Origin: Pseudisothecium myosuroides
Lineage: Eukaryota; Streptophyta; Bryopsida; Hypnales; Lembophyllaceae
Reading direction: 5' to 3'
Length of the DNA: 64,000 nucleotides
Assembly (NCBI GenBank): GCA_951799445.1
Contig: OX637295.1
Location: 18,662,001 to 18,726,000 of the forward strand
The translations under genes were made by a program, and so were the position numbers. The number at the start of each line of letters is the position of its first letter. Position 1 is the stretch's first letter. The notes below the pieces were generated by a model. It did not search any database. It was not told where the DNA came from and saw nothing but the letters and a program-made list of their open reading frames with translations. Positions 22,480 through 35,521 of this stretch are shown here, piece after piece.

Positions 22480-24114
22480 CTAATGAAGAGATCATGGGAT
22501 TAATTAATTAACTAATTCATTTATTCATTCGATTCTCCAACCTCAGAACATGCAATTGAGGTTGAGGTACTTCAGGAGTCCGAAGACAGCAACTTGTTGA
22601 TGCAAATCCAAACAACAAACATTGAGACTTGATGAGTGTGCAGAATCGTGATGGTTTTCTCACACATTATATCCAAAGAAAACCAGCATGCACCATAAGT
22701 ACTGCCATTGCAGAAGTAAAGAAAGAGCGTGTAATGGATACCTTGATAGTGTAGACCTAAACCACGTGACGAGGTGGGAAATTGGAGACTCCGTAGACAA
22801 TCTTCACTCAGCCAATTTCAAGAAAACCGTGATTCAAAATGAATCATGCAGCTCAATCTCCTCGTCACAATCTTGCCCTTCCTTCACTAAACTCTAAACC
22901 CTCAGATCTTCATTTTTACAAGTTTTCATTTTCTTCCCATCTCTACAACAACTCATTCACAACCTTGCACAATAACCATTAATTGCACACTTTTCATCCC
23001 AAATTTTTTGTTGCCTATTGTTTTGAGGCATGGATGGTTATGCTCTAGTAAAGGTAGACTTATGTATTCTGAGTTGCTAATATTGGGAAGGCAATATTTT
23101 GTGTTTGTTCTTAAGCAAAATATAAAGTAGGTAATGGCCATCAATGCCCTACTCTCAAAAAAGTATTTGCACATACCATGCTAGAGGTGGTGAGATAGAT
23201 ACTAAATTCCAAATCGTTTTTGATAATTACATCCATGATGACCATTACTAAACATAATAAAAATGAAAATGACATACAATTGCTATTGAAATCTTATGCT
23301 TCTAATATTTGTTTTCAATAGCGAATCTACAAAATCTAACCATAGAATCTGAGGTTGGAGTTTCATAAAGAGACCAAGCTCTAAAAGTGTACCGGAACAC
23401 AAAGGTACAAATTGCTTTATTCAATGTCCTAATTGCATATTGTGTTTGTCCTCTCTTCAATTTTTTACTAAGGTTTGCTAAGGATCTAAAAATTTGAGGG
23501 GATATAAAAGAGGTACAAGTGTAACGAGAATTGAAGAATCAACAACAGCTCATTTCTACAGCAAACGAATTAGCTCAGACAGGACCATTGTGAAAATTAA
23601 ACTGCATAAACTCACGGACTTGACTAAATGCTCCTACAGGCTGTTTAGTGCTAATCAAGTGAACCTACACTCCACCTCATCCACAACCCGCACCAAATGA
23701 ACGAAACGATTCCAAGTCCCAAAATGTCTTTACTATCCAACTCAGTAGGTCTTGATTCTTGAAGGTCTCTAACCCATCTCCTAAGTGAACGCATTTGGGA
23801 CCCTCTACGCCACGCCTAGCCATGAATCCGAAATTCATGTCCTTTGCATAAATCCCAGACTAAGGGTCCTAAATGAGTCCAAGACTGTCGAGCCCTTTGC
23901 TTTATACTAAGCCGCTCTGAGACAAGCTGTTTATACGGTATCACCATTCGAAAAAATATCACCATTTTAACGAAATTACCCATATACGTTTATCCCACTT
24001 CGACTCACTTCTCTCTTGTGCTGGAAGCAGTTCACTTGACAGATTGTTCACCTTTGTTATGCATCCACGATTACTAGTATAGCGAGGAGCAGAATGCCAA
24101 TCTCAGACTGTCCA
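22480..24114. other. Spacer including segment A, unit 2; no gene seen
   Basis: Corresponds to unit 1 7,110-7,290, 7,978-8,126, 9,049-9,177 and 9,713-10,860 without the insertions found there. Several short frames are broken in the paralogue. No gene is supported. Confidence 0.4.
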
Positions 24115-24828
24115 ATATATATTATTGTTGAAGTATCCTGAAAGAAATGAATTTGAATTGGTTTGAATTGGCATTTTATATTGACATGCTCTCCTAAATT
24201 TAGGCAAATTTGGGTGCGGCACACTTTAGGTGTTACAAAAACCCTACCTTGGGTACCTTATATCATAAGATTTTTTTCCAATACAGATTTTTTCTGAGAA
24301 CACAATTTCCAAACGTTTGGCATCTATTTTCAGAATTGATATTTGCCCAGCCTACTCTATAGCCAGGGTTATGTGGAAGTGGCTAAATCTGTTTCCATTT
24401 GGATGCTGAAGTTGTTGTTTGTTCGATTTCATGCTGCACGTTTACACAGTGCTCGAGTGTTTTTCAAATGGAGATTCTGAGACGAAATTCCTGATTGCCA
24501 TGTTATGCTTTCCTATAATAATAATATGGCTGGGATCAATACTTTTTTGTAGTCTCTTCTGTGTCTAGCACGACTTATATCTGTTAAGCAATGCAGAAGG
24601 ACCTCGGGGAGATTTCAAAACCCTGAGGTTTGTCATGCATTTTTGGCCATCCCACCTTCATTGCTTGAAAATGGAGCTTAGCTTCGCATCTGAGGTGCAC
24701 CAGCATCAAATGGAGATGGGTCAATGAAAGTAGATTGATTTGGGAATTTCGAGCTTTGAACATGGACTGCCCTGGGAACACTTGTTGAGTTTTCCTGCAA
24801 ACTGGATGCTGGAATACCCTGAGTGAGT
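23990..24828 (+). pseudogene. CTL 3' remnant, unit 2
   Basis: Paralogue of 11,150-12,026. It shares the broken splice acceptor (CTGCAC before the exon equivalent at about 24,440) and has its own deletions (for example after TTTTTTGTAG). It covers only the last intron and last exon of the CTL gene. The shared acceptor defect shows that the fragment was already dead before units 1 and 2 separated. Confidence 0.75.
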
Positions 24829-25097
24829 CATTACAGGAAATCTGGCCCTTGTGGAGGGTTGTTAGGGTTTTGGCAAATGTGCAAATACAACGAAAAGAAA
24901 AAAAACAAAATTGAACTTCTTTTTGAAAAAAAAAAATTTTAAAAAAACAAACACTAAAAAATAATTTCCAACAGGACACACCAACTAACTACTCATCTTA
25001 CAAATTCCCTAACGGCCCTTTGGGACTGATAATTTCTGTACACACACATTTTCATGCATCCTAGCAGCCCAAACATGGCTTGAAATATTCTCTAATG
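24829..25097. mobile_element. ~270-bp insertion of unknown type, unit 2
   Basis: Relative to unit 1 (12,020-12,030), an extra block starting CATTACAGGAAATCTGG and ending CTCTAATG separates the CTL remnant from the TTAA element. The first and last five bases (CATTA/TAATG) are inverted, and the centre is A-rich. It may be a small TIR element. Confidence 0.35.
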
Positions 25098-25103
25098 TAT
25101 TAA

Positions 25104-26059
25104 CCCCTTCATAAGCACCCCAGGTGACCAACAGTGTCCCCACGTAGTTTGGAAGTCAAGTTTGAAGTGTTGTAATTTTTACATCCAATGTCTGCATGTA
25201 ATAAAACTTGTTGGAAAATTTGAGCTCTATCTTCTAGTTTGTGTGGTACAACTTTTATATCAATCCAAGATATACTGATTTTTTGGGATTCATTCAAAGT
25301 TCACAAGTTCAACCAAATTCCATTTTGATGGCTGCAACTTTGGGGCTTGTATCTCCTTTATACAATATTTGATTTCAATAAATAATATTTGTTGGGTTAG
25401 GATCCCCACCTAGAAGTGTATTTATTGCGGTAAAATTTTCATTTCAATCCAAGTTGTTTTCAATGTTTGGGAACCATTCAAAATCCAGACATTTTCAGAT
25501 TACCTTTGGCTTGTTTCTTCTTTATTGGTGTCAATTTTTAATAATTAACTTTTTTTTGGAAATGTTGCACATAGTTTGAATGTTTAAAATTTCATATCAA
25601 TACAGGAAGTTATAAGCTTCTAAGAAATATTTTAGTAGATGGAATTTTAACCTTAGATGATTTTCTTGCAACTTTCTTTTGCTAGATTTTGACATTTTAA
25701 AGCCATTTTGCAAATACAGTGAGTCATTTGAATGATATTTTCTTTTACCAATTAGTGTCTGCATGTTGGTTTTGACTTTATAGCTTAAAGTTTTTTCATT
25801 AGAGTAGTGGTTTAGAAATCAAATTTCACCTCCAATGTATTGCTAGGAATATTTCAGCATCCTTTTTCAACACTAAAACATTGTAATCTTGCAATCTACT
25901 ATGTGACCAAATGACTCCAAATTTAATTCACATCATCTACAACACGTGCACTATAAGATTGTATAGTTGAGATTTCTGATATCTAAGCGACATTTAGACC
26001 TATAACACTTCAAAAGCAACGACGTTTTCAAACGCAAAAATGCTAGGGACACTTAAGGG
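25104..26059. mobile_element. TTAA-type element, unit 2 copy of the shared insertion
   Basis: Counterpart of 12,031-13,008, with TTAA at 25,100-25,103 and 26,060-26,063. It is the same insertion, present before the duplication of units 1 and 2. Confidence 0.75.
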
Positions 26060-26629
26060 TTAAGAAGAAGTGCATCATATACCTATGAGATCATGATTGT
26101 TACTCCTTTGTTGTTTGGCCTCACTTCAGATTTTGTACAATTGTAGATTTCCAAAGGCACAAGAGCAAACGAGTTTATTTAGAAAAAATTAAGCTTCTTT
26201 AATCCGTTGAATTCTTATGTGACTTTTAGTGGTAAGCGAGGTGGTAAGGAACATCTGCAAATATATAGTACAATCCCTTCAAAGCCCAGGCTAGTTTACC
26301 CTAAAACAATTATAGGATGAACATGTACACATTTTATTTCTACAAGAACCATGAAAGTCATTTGTCGAACGCTTTTTGTACTCCACAATATTATAGGGTT
26401 GACTTGCACAAAGCATAGATTTGTTATAACAAATACTAATTTTGTCATCCAATTGCTTGACCCTATTTCATCTAGAAGGAAAACAATTTTTTTTTTGAGT
26501 TAATTGATTGACAGATAGTGCCTAAATAGTTATTGTTCACAATACCCTATGCTAGGGTCAGATGCGTTCAAAAAATAATTCAAAAAATAATTCAATATAG
26601 CACCTAATCAAATTTCCAGAAATTACAAC

Positions 26630-26800
26630 ATGGCACAATTAAATAGTAAAGAAAATATTAATGAAAATAGTTTTAATCCTCAAAAAAACTACAAAGTCAA
26701 AGTAGTGAAAACTGGTAAAGCCATGAGTATTAGTAAAGACCTTAGTACCAGTAAAGCTGTGAAAACTACTAAAGGTCACAAAATATTCCAAACCTTGTAA
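26630..26800 (+). CDS. Small lysine-rich ORF of unknown function, unit 2
   Basis: 56 codons, paralogue of 13,839-14,000. It starts MAQLNSKENINENSFNP and extends four residues past the unit 1 stop. Several substitutions are amino-acid changing, so purifying selection is not obvious by eye. No family recognised. Confidence 0.25.
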   Translation: MAQLNSKENINENSFNPQKNYKVKVVKTGKAMSISKDLSTSKAVKTTKGHKIFQTL

Positions 26801-26997
26801 AATGAACTTCCAAAAATTCTAAATCAAGTCAATGAATAAAAATTCAACCAAAAAAAAAATGACTTCCTATAAGACCTAATGAATCTGACCCCAACGTTCA
26901 GTACACAATTGAATTTATTGGTACATCAATTTTTTGATATTTGTGGAAATCTAGCAATGTTCTGTGATTAGCGTTGTCTAAGACTTTTAATGCTTAA

Positions 26998-27520
26998 TCC
27001 TAAGAGCTCAAACGACCATTTTTTGGTCGCTGCCAAACTTCGGATAGATTTTTTCGATAGAATTTTTTATTTTTTTAAATTTCAAAACATTGGATTGACT
27101 TTCAATATTTATATTCAAAACTAAGATTACTACTGTCAAACAAAAATTATAAGAGAAATAGCACAAAGAATTTAGTATTTGCCTAGTGTTGAAAAATTTA
27201 CTATTTGGGAATTGTATTGGTGTTATTATTACTAAATCTGATGCATTTTTTTCACAAATCAATAGAAGCCACAACTTTAACCAGTCATAAAAAATTCAAA
27301 TGCTAAAGATAGAAAATGTATTTTTGGTGAATTTTGAAAGTTATATCTTCAAAATTCATTTGAAGAAAATCTAAAAATAATTTTATAATTTTTACTGTAC
27401 AAATATTTATTAATTTTTGTGCTTCATATGATCTTCTTTGATGCAAACTTCAAAAAAGTTATAAAAGTTATATTTTATAACACATTTGTGTTTTGTCCAA
27501 ACCCCTTGGGCTTTTAGGGG
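26998..27520. mobile_element. Short TTAA-type element, unit 2 copy of the shared insertion
   Basis: Counterpart of 14,210-14,733, with TTAA at 26,994-26,997 and 27,521-27,524. Confidence 0.75.
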
Positions 27521-27524
27521 TTAA

Positions 27525-28788
27525 ACCAACCAAATATGCTTTATACAAAAATAACTGCAATTAGTACTTTAGAGAGCATGGAGGAACTAAGGAAAGAAAC
27601 AGATCCCAATTAGATTCCTCAATATAATCCTACTAAATAACTTCAAACTTTAGTAATTCATAACTTATTTATGAAGTATCTTATATGGAATACATATTAT
27701 ACATCTCATTTATTATTTAAAGCATAAGGACAAGACCCACACAAAATACAAGTTCCACTCTAAAACTTGAAAGCACTCAAACTCAATAGAAAACCACAAG
27801 AACATTTTTCCCATTTCGTAAACTTAGAAATAAACTAGACCCTAACATGCATATAACCACAGGGACCAAGAGAATATAAATAGCTTAAACCTACATTCAA
27901 TCTCTATATGTCGATCTCCAATATGACTTGAAAATCCGTTTTCTCTCATCTTATCACCCACATTTCTATTCTAGGTATGTAGCCCCATATCTCAAACATG
28001 CAAAATTTGTCAAAGAGCCAAGTGATCTCAAGGTCACAATCAGTAAAACCTTCCCTAACTTCAAGGTCATTGTATACACAATTAGTAAAATCAAATTGTC
28101 AAACAAGCATTATAGGGAGATGAATACACCAAGTCAAAACCCTTCCTCAAGTCTAGATCAACCAACCATTCTCAATTATCAAATACCAATCACACTATGC
28201 CCAAATCAATCTCAATCACTACGAGCAAACACATTGTCTCTCACCAATGGCAACTAAGGTAAACTACCCCATTACGGACAAAATGGGAGCAAGCCCATTG
28301 CGGGCAAAATTGTAATGGTGGTGTACATATCAAAACTTGAATGAACACCACCATTACAATTTTGCCCGCAATGGGCTTGCTCCCATTCTATCCATAATGG
28401 GATAGTTTACCTTATAGGAAGCTTTGGATAACCACATTATGTCACTTCTTACATAACCTAAACAACATTAGCTTTCGCATCTTCAAATTCAATGATCTCT
28501 ACACCTCTATAAACTTCAAACTTCTATCCAAAGCTTTTCTAATTCCTAATTCTAAGTACTTTATGTTTTTAATAAAGCAAATCCCAATTCCTACATGTTG
28601 AATTCGTTTAAATTTTACAACAGTTTCACAAGATATTGGACATCTAAAATGAGATCTTGTAATTTCCAACACATATTTTCAAATTCACGCCCTAAATTTG
28701 CAAGCATTTCAAAATTAAATGAAAATTTTCCTTCATAGAAAGATTTAATTTCTATGTAGAATTTTCCGGGGAACATATAAATATCACA
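27525..28788. other. Kinase 3' flank, unit 2 (contains a MITE at 28,257-28,412)
   Basis: Conserved with 14,738-15,842. A 109-codon frame at 27,928-28,257 is not open in unit 1 and ends inside the MITE, so it is not taken as a gene. Confidence 0.4.
28257..28412. mobile_element. Hairpin MITE with TA target duplication
   Basis: 156 bp, almost entirely a perfect inverted repeat around a loop of about 25 bases near 28,335. It starts AGGTAAACTACCCCATTA and ends TAGTTTACCT, with TA on both sides (28,255-28,256 and 28,413-28,414). Removing it restores the unit 1 sequence CAACTATAG at about 15,469. It belongs to the Tc1/mariner-type MITEs. The near identity of the arms indicates recent insertion. Confidence 0.8.
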
Positions 28789-30098
28789 TCATTTCCTACA
28801 TGAGCTCAACATCTTTAGTTTTGGCAACCTCAACTTCAATCGCAACGAGCTCCACATTTCTACAATCTTTGAACGTCTATTCATAGCTTTTCTAATTCCG
28901 CGTTCTACTTCAAATTCTTGAATTTGTATATCCCGATCCCGACATGATGATGAATTTGCTCGAAGAATTTTCAATATTTCTTCAAAAGTTGGACGGGCAT
29001 TTGGGTTTGATTGCCAACACCTATTCAATAGTTGCCGAATCCAACCATCAACATAATTCGGCACCTCTGGCCTTTGCCCCTGGAGCACAAGATCATAGTC
29101 ATTCCACGGATGACCTTCAAATGGAAGTTTGCCTGTCAAGATCTCATAGCAAAGCATTCCATAACTATAAATATCCACCGCTTTGGTGAATAACTCCTCC
29201 TTCGTGCTCGCATTCCTATGCTTGCAAGCTTCCAATATTTCAGGGGCTCTCCAAAACCCTGTCCCCACAACTCCAACGGAACATTCAAAGTCGGCTATTA
29301 AGCAAATTCTCTTTGATATGAGCACATTAGAAGCTTTGATGTCCCTATGAACAATGCCACGATTGTGTAGTTGATTCATCCCAAGTGCAACATCATACAT
29401 GGCTTTTAGAGCCTCTTTGTTTAAAAATGGGCCTTCATTGTTTGATCTTGTCAACATTTGATGGTTTATCATACTCCGTAGATCTTCTTTTTCTTTGATC
29501 ATTAGAAAAGCGAACCTCCCATCTTCCAACAGTATTCCACGATATACATCTGAGTGGAATCTTGCTGGCCAAGGCTTCAAGTGACTCATTTGGTTTGCAT
29601 GGAATTGCAACATTCCTTGTGGCCACTGTGATTGCAATGGCGCAAGAAAGTCCCCTTCTTGAACACCTTCAAGACATATTCAATAGACTTTTGTAGATCA
29701 ATTTCACAATAATTTGGGTCATACCACTTTATTTGCACCTCATAGATCTCTGCTTGTCCACCCTCGGCAAACTTCTGACCCATCACCAATTCACCAGAAC
29801 TTCCTTCACCTTTGCCAAAGGTTTCAAAGAAACTACCCCAACTGGGATGCGCTTGTAAGGTCTTGAAAACCTCCATGTTGCTCACTTCTGCCACTTCATT
29901 GTTAGAGTCAAAGTCTCCTAGTTGGCTCCAGTGAGACTTTGACTCCTCAATAATTTCCTCAATACTAGTGACACGACTTGCATGCTCCACAGAGCTCCCG
30001 CTAGGATCAAAACAAATTGGTGGTAAAGGTGAAGCAAGATCGGGCTGGATTTCAATTGCAAGTGTTGTTCGATTGCTTGAACCACTTGATTCACCCAT
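28789..30098 (-). pseudogene. Kinase paralogue, frameshifted (retains HRD)
   Basis: Paralogue of the gene at 15,843-17,162. It reads from MGESSGSSNRTTL at 30,098 to about 29,636, where one A is missing from the CAAATGG of the intact copy (here GCAATGG). This shifts the frame and gives a stop near 29,586. The rest is open in the other frame down to 28,789. The second part has a canonical HRD (GIVHRDIKASN) but DFE instead of DFG, GTGFWRAPE and ARPT. A small in-frame loss lies between the frameshift and FHSDV. The break falls just after the ATP-lysine region, so a truncated product would lack the catalytic loop. A sequencing error in an A-run cannot be excluded. Confidence 0.8.
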
Positions 30099-31435
30099 CG
30101 GGCAAGAGTACAAATGAGCTTCAACCCAACTCTCCAACAACAAGTTTCCTATGCTTGAGTATGTGGTCCAAGATACACAGCAGTGCCCTTGTGCCATAAG
30201 CGTTGTTCTCTACTGTTTCAACAAAGTTGAGAGATTAGGCTTTCAATAGCGTTGGAATCTCAAAAGCATGGATTGCGAGAAAAAAAAATGTATACTTGAA
30301 CTTCTGTGAAACTGGAGAATTAGGTTGGCACATTTGATCAAAGTCTAAAAACATCCCCACGCATCACCCTACACGGCTGCAAGTGCAGACAAGGAAACCA
30401 TCTGGCAATCAAAGCATCCCACTAAAACAAAGCCCTGAGAACGAAAAAAGCAGAGCTTGATTCATTCTTGAAATTGGAACCCAAAACCAATTCAAAAATT
30501 TCACATCAAGCTGTCAAGATACCAGGCGAGTATACTTCTCAGTCGGGTGAAGGAAGGAGACGGCAGGAGGCCACAACAGCCCCGGAAACAAGTGATTGGG
30601 CACTTTACCTGGAGATGCGATGTCAGTGGGCCTCGGCGTCTCCTTCACAAGGACCCCAATCGCCCAGCAAAGCGCGTAGCTTACTTCGACGCTTCCAACC
30701 GAGTCTCCCGCCGCAAGTGAAGCAGCTCTCACTCAGTGCTCCTACAAATCTCTCAGAAGAAGCTCCAATGGTGGGCAACCGAGATGAAGCTTGTTACTAG
30801 TTCCGATTCAATCAACCGAATCCGGAAATTATGCAATACTAGTGGCGCTCGACGTCTCCTTCACACGCGCACCCCAATCGCCAAGCAAGGAAGGCTAGCC
30901 ACCCGATCACTCCAGCTTAACGACAATTCACTCGTCGGACCACCAAACAAAGAATAGTAAAGCCGGAAGCGCAATTTGGCAGCGCTTCCAACGAATTCCT
31001 CCTCAACCAATGAAGCAACTCCCAGTGGAGATCTCTCCGAGGACTCTCCGACGAAGAGCGAAGAGCAAAGAGCACAAGCAGAGAACAGAGAGCAGGAGCT
31101 TTGTAGAGCAAACCCCTTTGTACTGTACTGTTGCGGTGAAACAGCCCATTTTCGCGTGGCCGGACTGTTGCGGCCAAGTTGGGCAGTCGCAGTGGGGAAA
31201 GAAAACAAGCCCGGGCTCTGGATTTGAGTGGCCGAGGGGCTCCCCAGTGCAAGAGTGTAGATGCTCTAATAACTTAAACATGCCTACGGGAGGGTGGGGC
31301 AGGGAAAACGTGTTCAGTTGCTCACGTCGCGGTAATGTCGACGAAGCGGGGCACTCATCCAGGAATCAGTCACCGGGAATCACTAGCCGCGGTACTTACT
31401 GTAGCTTGGGAGCGATGAACCACGGATGAGGCCTC
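30099..31435. repeat. Kinase 5' flank and GC-richer segment, unit 3
   Basis: 30,099-30,500 is the leader and promoter region of the frameshifted kinase. 30,500-31,435 is the third copy of the GC-richer block. A stretch near 31,140-31,270, including GGCCGGACTGTTGCGGCC, is specific to this unit. Reading frames are not conserved between copies. Confidence 0.5.
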
Positions 31436-31483
31436 GGATGAGTTCTCTGTGCTGCACGCATTTGCTGCTTTGTTGACTTACTT

Positions 31484-31522
31484 CTTCTTTTTTTCTTTTT
31501 TAAACAAATGAAACAGAATTGC
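31484..31522 (-). mobile_element. Minimal LINE-tail insertion (39 bp)
   Basis: On the minus strand it reads GCAATTCTGTTTCATTTG, then an A-rich tail. It is flanked by the perfect 10-bp duplication TGACTTACTT (31,474-31,483 and 31,523-31,532). Unit 2 has a single copy of that site at about 19,733. It is a strongly 5'-truncated target-primed insertion that kept only the 3' hairpin and tail. Confidence 0.75.
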
Positions 31523-31532
31523 TGACTTACTT

Positions 31533-32782
31533 TTGTTACTCGACTCTCACTGGTTGCTGTTTCCTGTTTCCAATGAGGCTGGGAACAGGGGAAGCTGACT
31601 TGTTCATTTCTGAAGTTGCAGCATGGACCTTGGCTTCCCTTCAAGGACGACTCTGTCAACAGACTAATAAAATTCAAGCCCAAGGCCATCCTCAATGGAC
31701 TCGAGAACTCTAACTGTGGGCTGCTCTGTAATTAGAACTTGAAATTTCTTTCATTGGAAGCACATTCAAAAGTAAGTACATAAAAATGCTGGAAACTAAT
31801 GACTTCGATGATTCCATATTGGCTAACAATTTTCAAAGCTGCCGCTCCTAAATTATCACTTTGGAGTTTGGAGATACTTACTTCCTCCAAGCTCTCCAGA
31901 GTACAAAAAAAATTTAGTATACTTTATACTAAATTTTTTATTTTTAATGTTATTATTGCATTGATAAGTTGTAAGTATCAATTTAGTCAAGGTACATGAA
32001 ATTTGTTTTTAATTGATGGATAAAGACCCGTGCAGAGACTTGTGTGATAGACAACACTTGGAAAACAGTTTATTTTCAAATGCTAAACCTCAAAATATTA
32101 ATATGAATGCGTCTTCTTTTCTACATGTGCAAAACTCCTAATCTTGCATTTATTTTAAAAAGTAGTTGCAAAAAACACTATTTCCAATTTCATCATACAT
32201 TTCTAGATGCATTTAAAAAAAGAAAGTAAGGTCTCTTTTCTTTCTAGTCATTTAGCCCTTTCCAAAGGTGAAGTTTTCACTTTCAAACTTTTTGAAAGAG
32301 GATTCTCAATTTCTATGAATTTGCACATAGACACACACAACATAGCACAAAGTTAACCACATAGATTTTCAAGTCATAGGACTTTGTAATTGTTGTGAAG
32401 CTCAATTCAAACCAAGAGAAAAGCCCTCAAGTAGGAATTCCTAATTCCAAACACTTAGCGGATTCTGAATTGATCTTTCTCAAAAACAGCATCAAGTAAG
32501 TACTAATTAAGAGATAATTATACCTAAGAACATGACTTGTATTGATAAAAATATCATCAAGCAAGAAATAATTAAGAGATCATTCTGATTTGATTCTCCG
32601 ACCTCAGAACATGTAATTTCGTTGAACTATTTCAAGAATCTGAACACAGCAACTGGTGGATGTGAATGCAAATTGTGCAAACTTTCAGCAAACAATTCGA
32701 CTTGAAAATTGATGACTCGTATCAATGCACAAAAATGACCGTCTCTTCGCAGACTCCAAAGAATACCAGGATGCATCAAGGA
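31533..32782. other. AT-rich unit 3 DNA, no gene seen
   Basis: Follows unit 2 (19,740-21,425) without the two TTAA insertions found there. Homology to the other units stops at about 32,782. No supported gene. Confidence 0.4.
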
Positions 32783-33720
32783 ATCTGTCACTATCAAAAT
32801 CATCACAATGAATGGACATGTTTGAGTTACTAGCAGAGACAGAAGTGCCATTCAGAATTGGACCAGGTATTGAACAAGAGCTAGTGCTGATTAAAATGTA
32901 TCATTTGCTGCATAGGGGAAATTTTATTGCTGTCATTCAGCCATTGTAATACACGTCTCTGATGCCCATGGTATCACAGAAGTCCGGCAAGACTTGCGCA
33001 GTCCATGCAACTCAATCCCACGTTCAAGCCAGGAAGCCAAGATTCAGGTCTTCTACAAAGAGTTACTGTGCTGCGGTTCATGCAGAAGAACTACAAGCCA
33101 GGATAATAATTGCCTCAGAATGCAAGTATATAAATAGGCGTTGCTCCTGGTCAATTCTTCAGAGAGACGATCTGGGGCTGCCAAGTAAATCGCTAAGTTC
33201 TTGCTCCAATAAACTTACCAACTCTGCTTTGTTCCGTCGGTAGTCGGTACACCCACCCACTGTCATTCGTCATCCAATCAAATCTGGCCGGTCCACTGGC
33301 ACTCATGAAGAGGACTAATGTCAGACGCATACCAGAAGTTTGTACACCACGACGCATCTCAGTATTCCAAGGAATTCGATCAAGTCCCAATCCTTCAGAC
33401 TTCCACTTCCAAAATGAACTTGCAAGACAAGATAGTCCCTCAGAGCTGCATGTACTGAACAATATCGTAAGTGACGCTACTCAGGGGTAGAATAGGATGC
33501 TGGCTATAAATAAAGAACAGTACACCAGTGCTACAAGTGCTACTCAATCGATCTATTGCAAAGCAGAGACCACTCCAACCACATCACACATACTCAGTGA
33601 GATTACATGTCAAACACAAACCTCACAGGTGATGACAACCAATTTGACGATTTGGAGTCTGTTTGTTAAGCACATAATTATGTGCCTTGATCTCCAAGTC
33701 TAACCGTCAGAACAGCATCC
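32783..33720 (+). other. LTR-like or promoter-like region
   Basis: Unique, GC-richer DNA starting where unit homology ends. A TATA-type sequence (TATATAAATAGG, 33,127-33,138) is followed about 80 bp later by AATAAA (33,208-33,213), and a second TATAAATA lies at 33,502. Closely spaced promoter and polyadenylation signals are typical of an LTR R region. No primer site, TG/CA borders or coding frame could be fixed, so the identity is tentative. Confidence 0.3.
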
Positions 33721-33979
33721 TCCATAGTCAACAGTCTGTGAGTGATATCGTTTTTGTGAATGATATTTTCAGCAGTCAAAGAAGCTCATCCAGCAGCACA
33801 AAATATTCCAAACAATCCCAAGCACGTTCCATTCATCAGACTTACAACACTTGGTGGCTACACTAGTTCATTAATTTAGTTAAAACGTGCTGACGTGTTT
33901 TTTGCCACCGAACCTGATTGACGGACTGTAAAGCTTAGTATTTAGTTAATTATTCCGATGAACTGTGAGGTTCAATGTA

Positions 33980-35519
33980 CAGTGACTCCAAAAACTGAGT
34001 CTATACTTTATTCAATTTTACTCCGTACAACATATGTTGAAAAGAAGTGGACAAAATCCAAGTGAGCAAACATGAATGTTGTAGTGTTCATTGTGTACTA
34101 CAATCTTAAAAAAATTTGAAGCAAAAAGCAATTACGGTTTGGAAGTAAATGAATTCCAAAGCTAACCACCCCATAGACTCAGTTTTTGCGGCAGGGTTCA
34201 TAATCACTCTAAAAATTGCCTATGCATCTTTCTTGAGCTTCAATGGCTTGGATATTTTATTGCATATTGTTGTACACCATTTAAGACCCACTCCCATTGA
34301 TATTGTAAAAATTTGACATATGTGTGCTTCAAAAAAATTATAAATAGAAAAAAATGTAGGTAGTACTAATTTGAATGGAATTTGAAGATTTTCAATGAAT
34401 CAAAGACTTGAGATGTCATTTACTTTCATAGATGATCTATAGGTTGCAATTTGAACTGTTGTTGCATATATTTTGACTAGATTTGAAAATATTTGCCTTA
34501 ATATACTATAAATACAAATCATTTTAATTTTAATTTAGCAACAAAAATAACTATTTTAACCGTAATCTTTTTGAATCCAACATATTAGTTTATAAGGGTT
34601 GTATTTAGTTCATTTGTTTGGATTGTAGGTGATTCAATATGATATGACAACAACAAAAGTAAAACCAGAATATTGACAATATGCCTTATTTTTATTTTTA
34701 TCAATTGCAATTGTCAATATTTTGTCATATATATTTTTGTTATTCTATAACATACAAGATATATAAATTTAATGCATTAATACATTATTGTATTTTAATT
34801 AAAGGATTTTATTGCAAATAACTCAATATTCTGGTTTTACTTTTGTTGTTGTCATATCATATTGAATCACCTACAATCCAAACAAATGGACTAAATACAA
34901 CCCTTATAAACTAATATGTTGGATTCAAAAAGATTACGGTTAAAATAGTTATTTTTGTTGCTAAATTAAAATTAAAATGATTTGTATTTATAGTATATTA
35001 AGACAAATATTTTCAAATCTAGTCAAAATAGATGCAACAACGGTTCAAATTGCAACCTATAGATCATCTATGAAAGTAAATGACATCTCAAGTCTTTGAT
35101 TCATTGAAAATCTTCAAATTCCATTCAAATTAGTACTACCTACATTTTTTTCTATTTATAATTTTTTTGAAGCACACATATGTCAAATTTTTACAATATC
35201 AATGGGAGTGGGTCTTAAATGGTGTACAACAATATGCAATAAAATATCCAAGCCATTGAAGCTCAAGAAAGATGCATAGGCAATTTTTAGAGTGATTATG
35301 AACCCTGCCGCAAAAACTGAGTCTATGGGGTGGTTAGCTTTGGAATTCATTTACTTCCAAACCGTAATTGCTTTTTGCTTCAAATTTTTTTAGGATTGTA
35401 GTACACAATGAACACTACAACATTCATGTTTGCTCACTTGGATTTTGTCCACTTCTTTTCAACATATGGTGTACAGAGTAAAATTGAATGAAGTATAGAC
35501 TCAGTTTTTGGAGTCACTG
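33980..35519. mobile_element. 1,540-bp foldback element with near-perfect 697-bp arms
   Basis: The arms 33,980-34,676 and 34,823-35,519 are inverted and nearly identical around a 146-bp AT-rich spacer. The termini CAGTGACTCCAAAAACTG and its complement are flanked by TA (33,978-33,979 and 35,520-35,521). CAGTG ends plus TA duplication are Tc1/mariner features. There is no transposase frame. The very few arm mismatches (for example near 34,015 versus 35,485) suggest recent formation or ongoing arm conversion. Confidence 0.85.
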
Positions 35520-35521
35520 TA

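Larger units (their letters stand above)
17163..30098. repeat. Tandem segmental duplication, unit 2
   Basis: Second unit, about 12.9 kb, from the upstream flank of the kinase ending at 17,162 to the start codon of the next kinase copy at 30,098. Insertions private to it include a copia fragment (17,758-18,890), two TTAA elements (20,216-20,620 and 21,533-22,475), a stretch of about 270 bp at 24,829-25,097 and a 156-bp hairpin MITE (28,257-28,412). It shares the TTAA elements at 25,104-26,059 and 26,998-27,520 with unit 1, so those two inserted before the units 1/2 duplication. Confidence 0.85.
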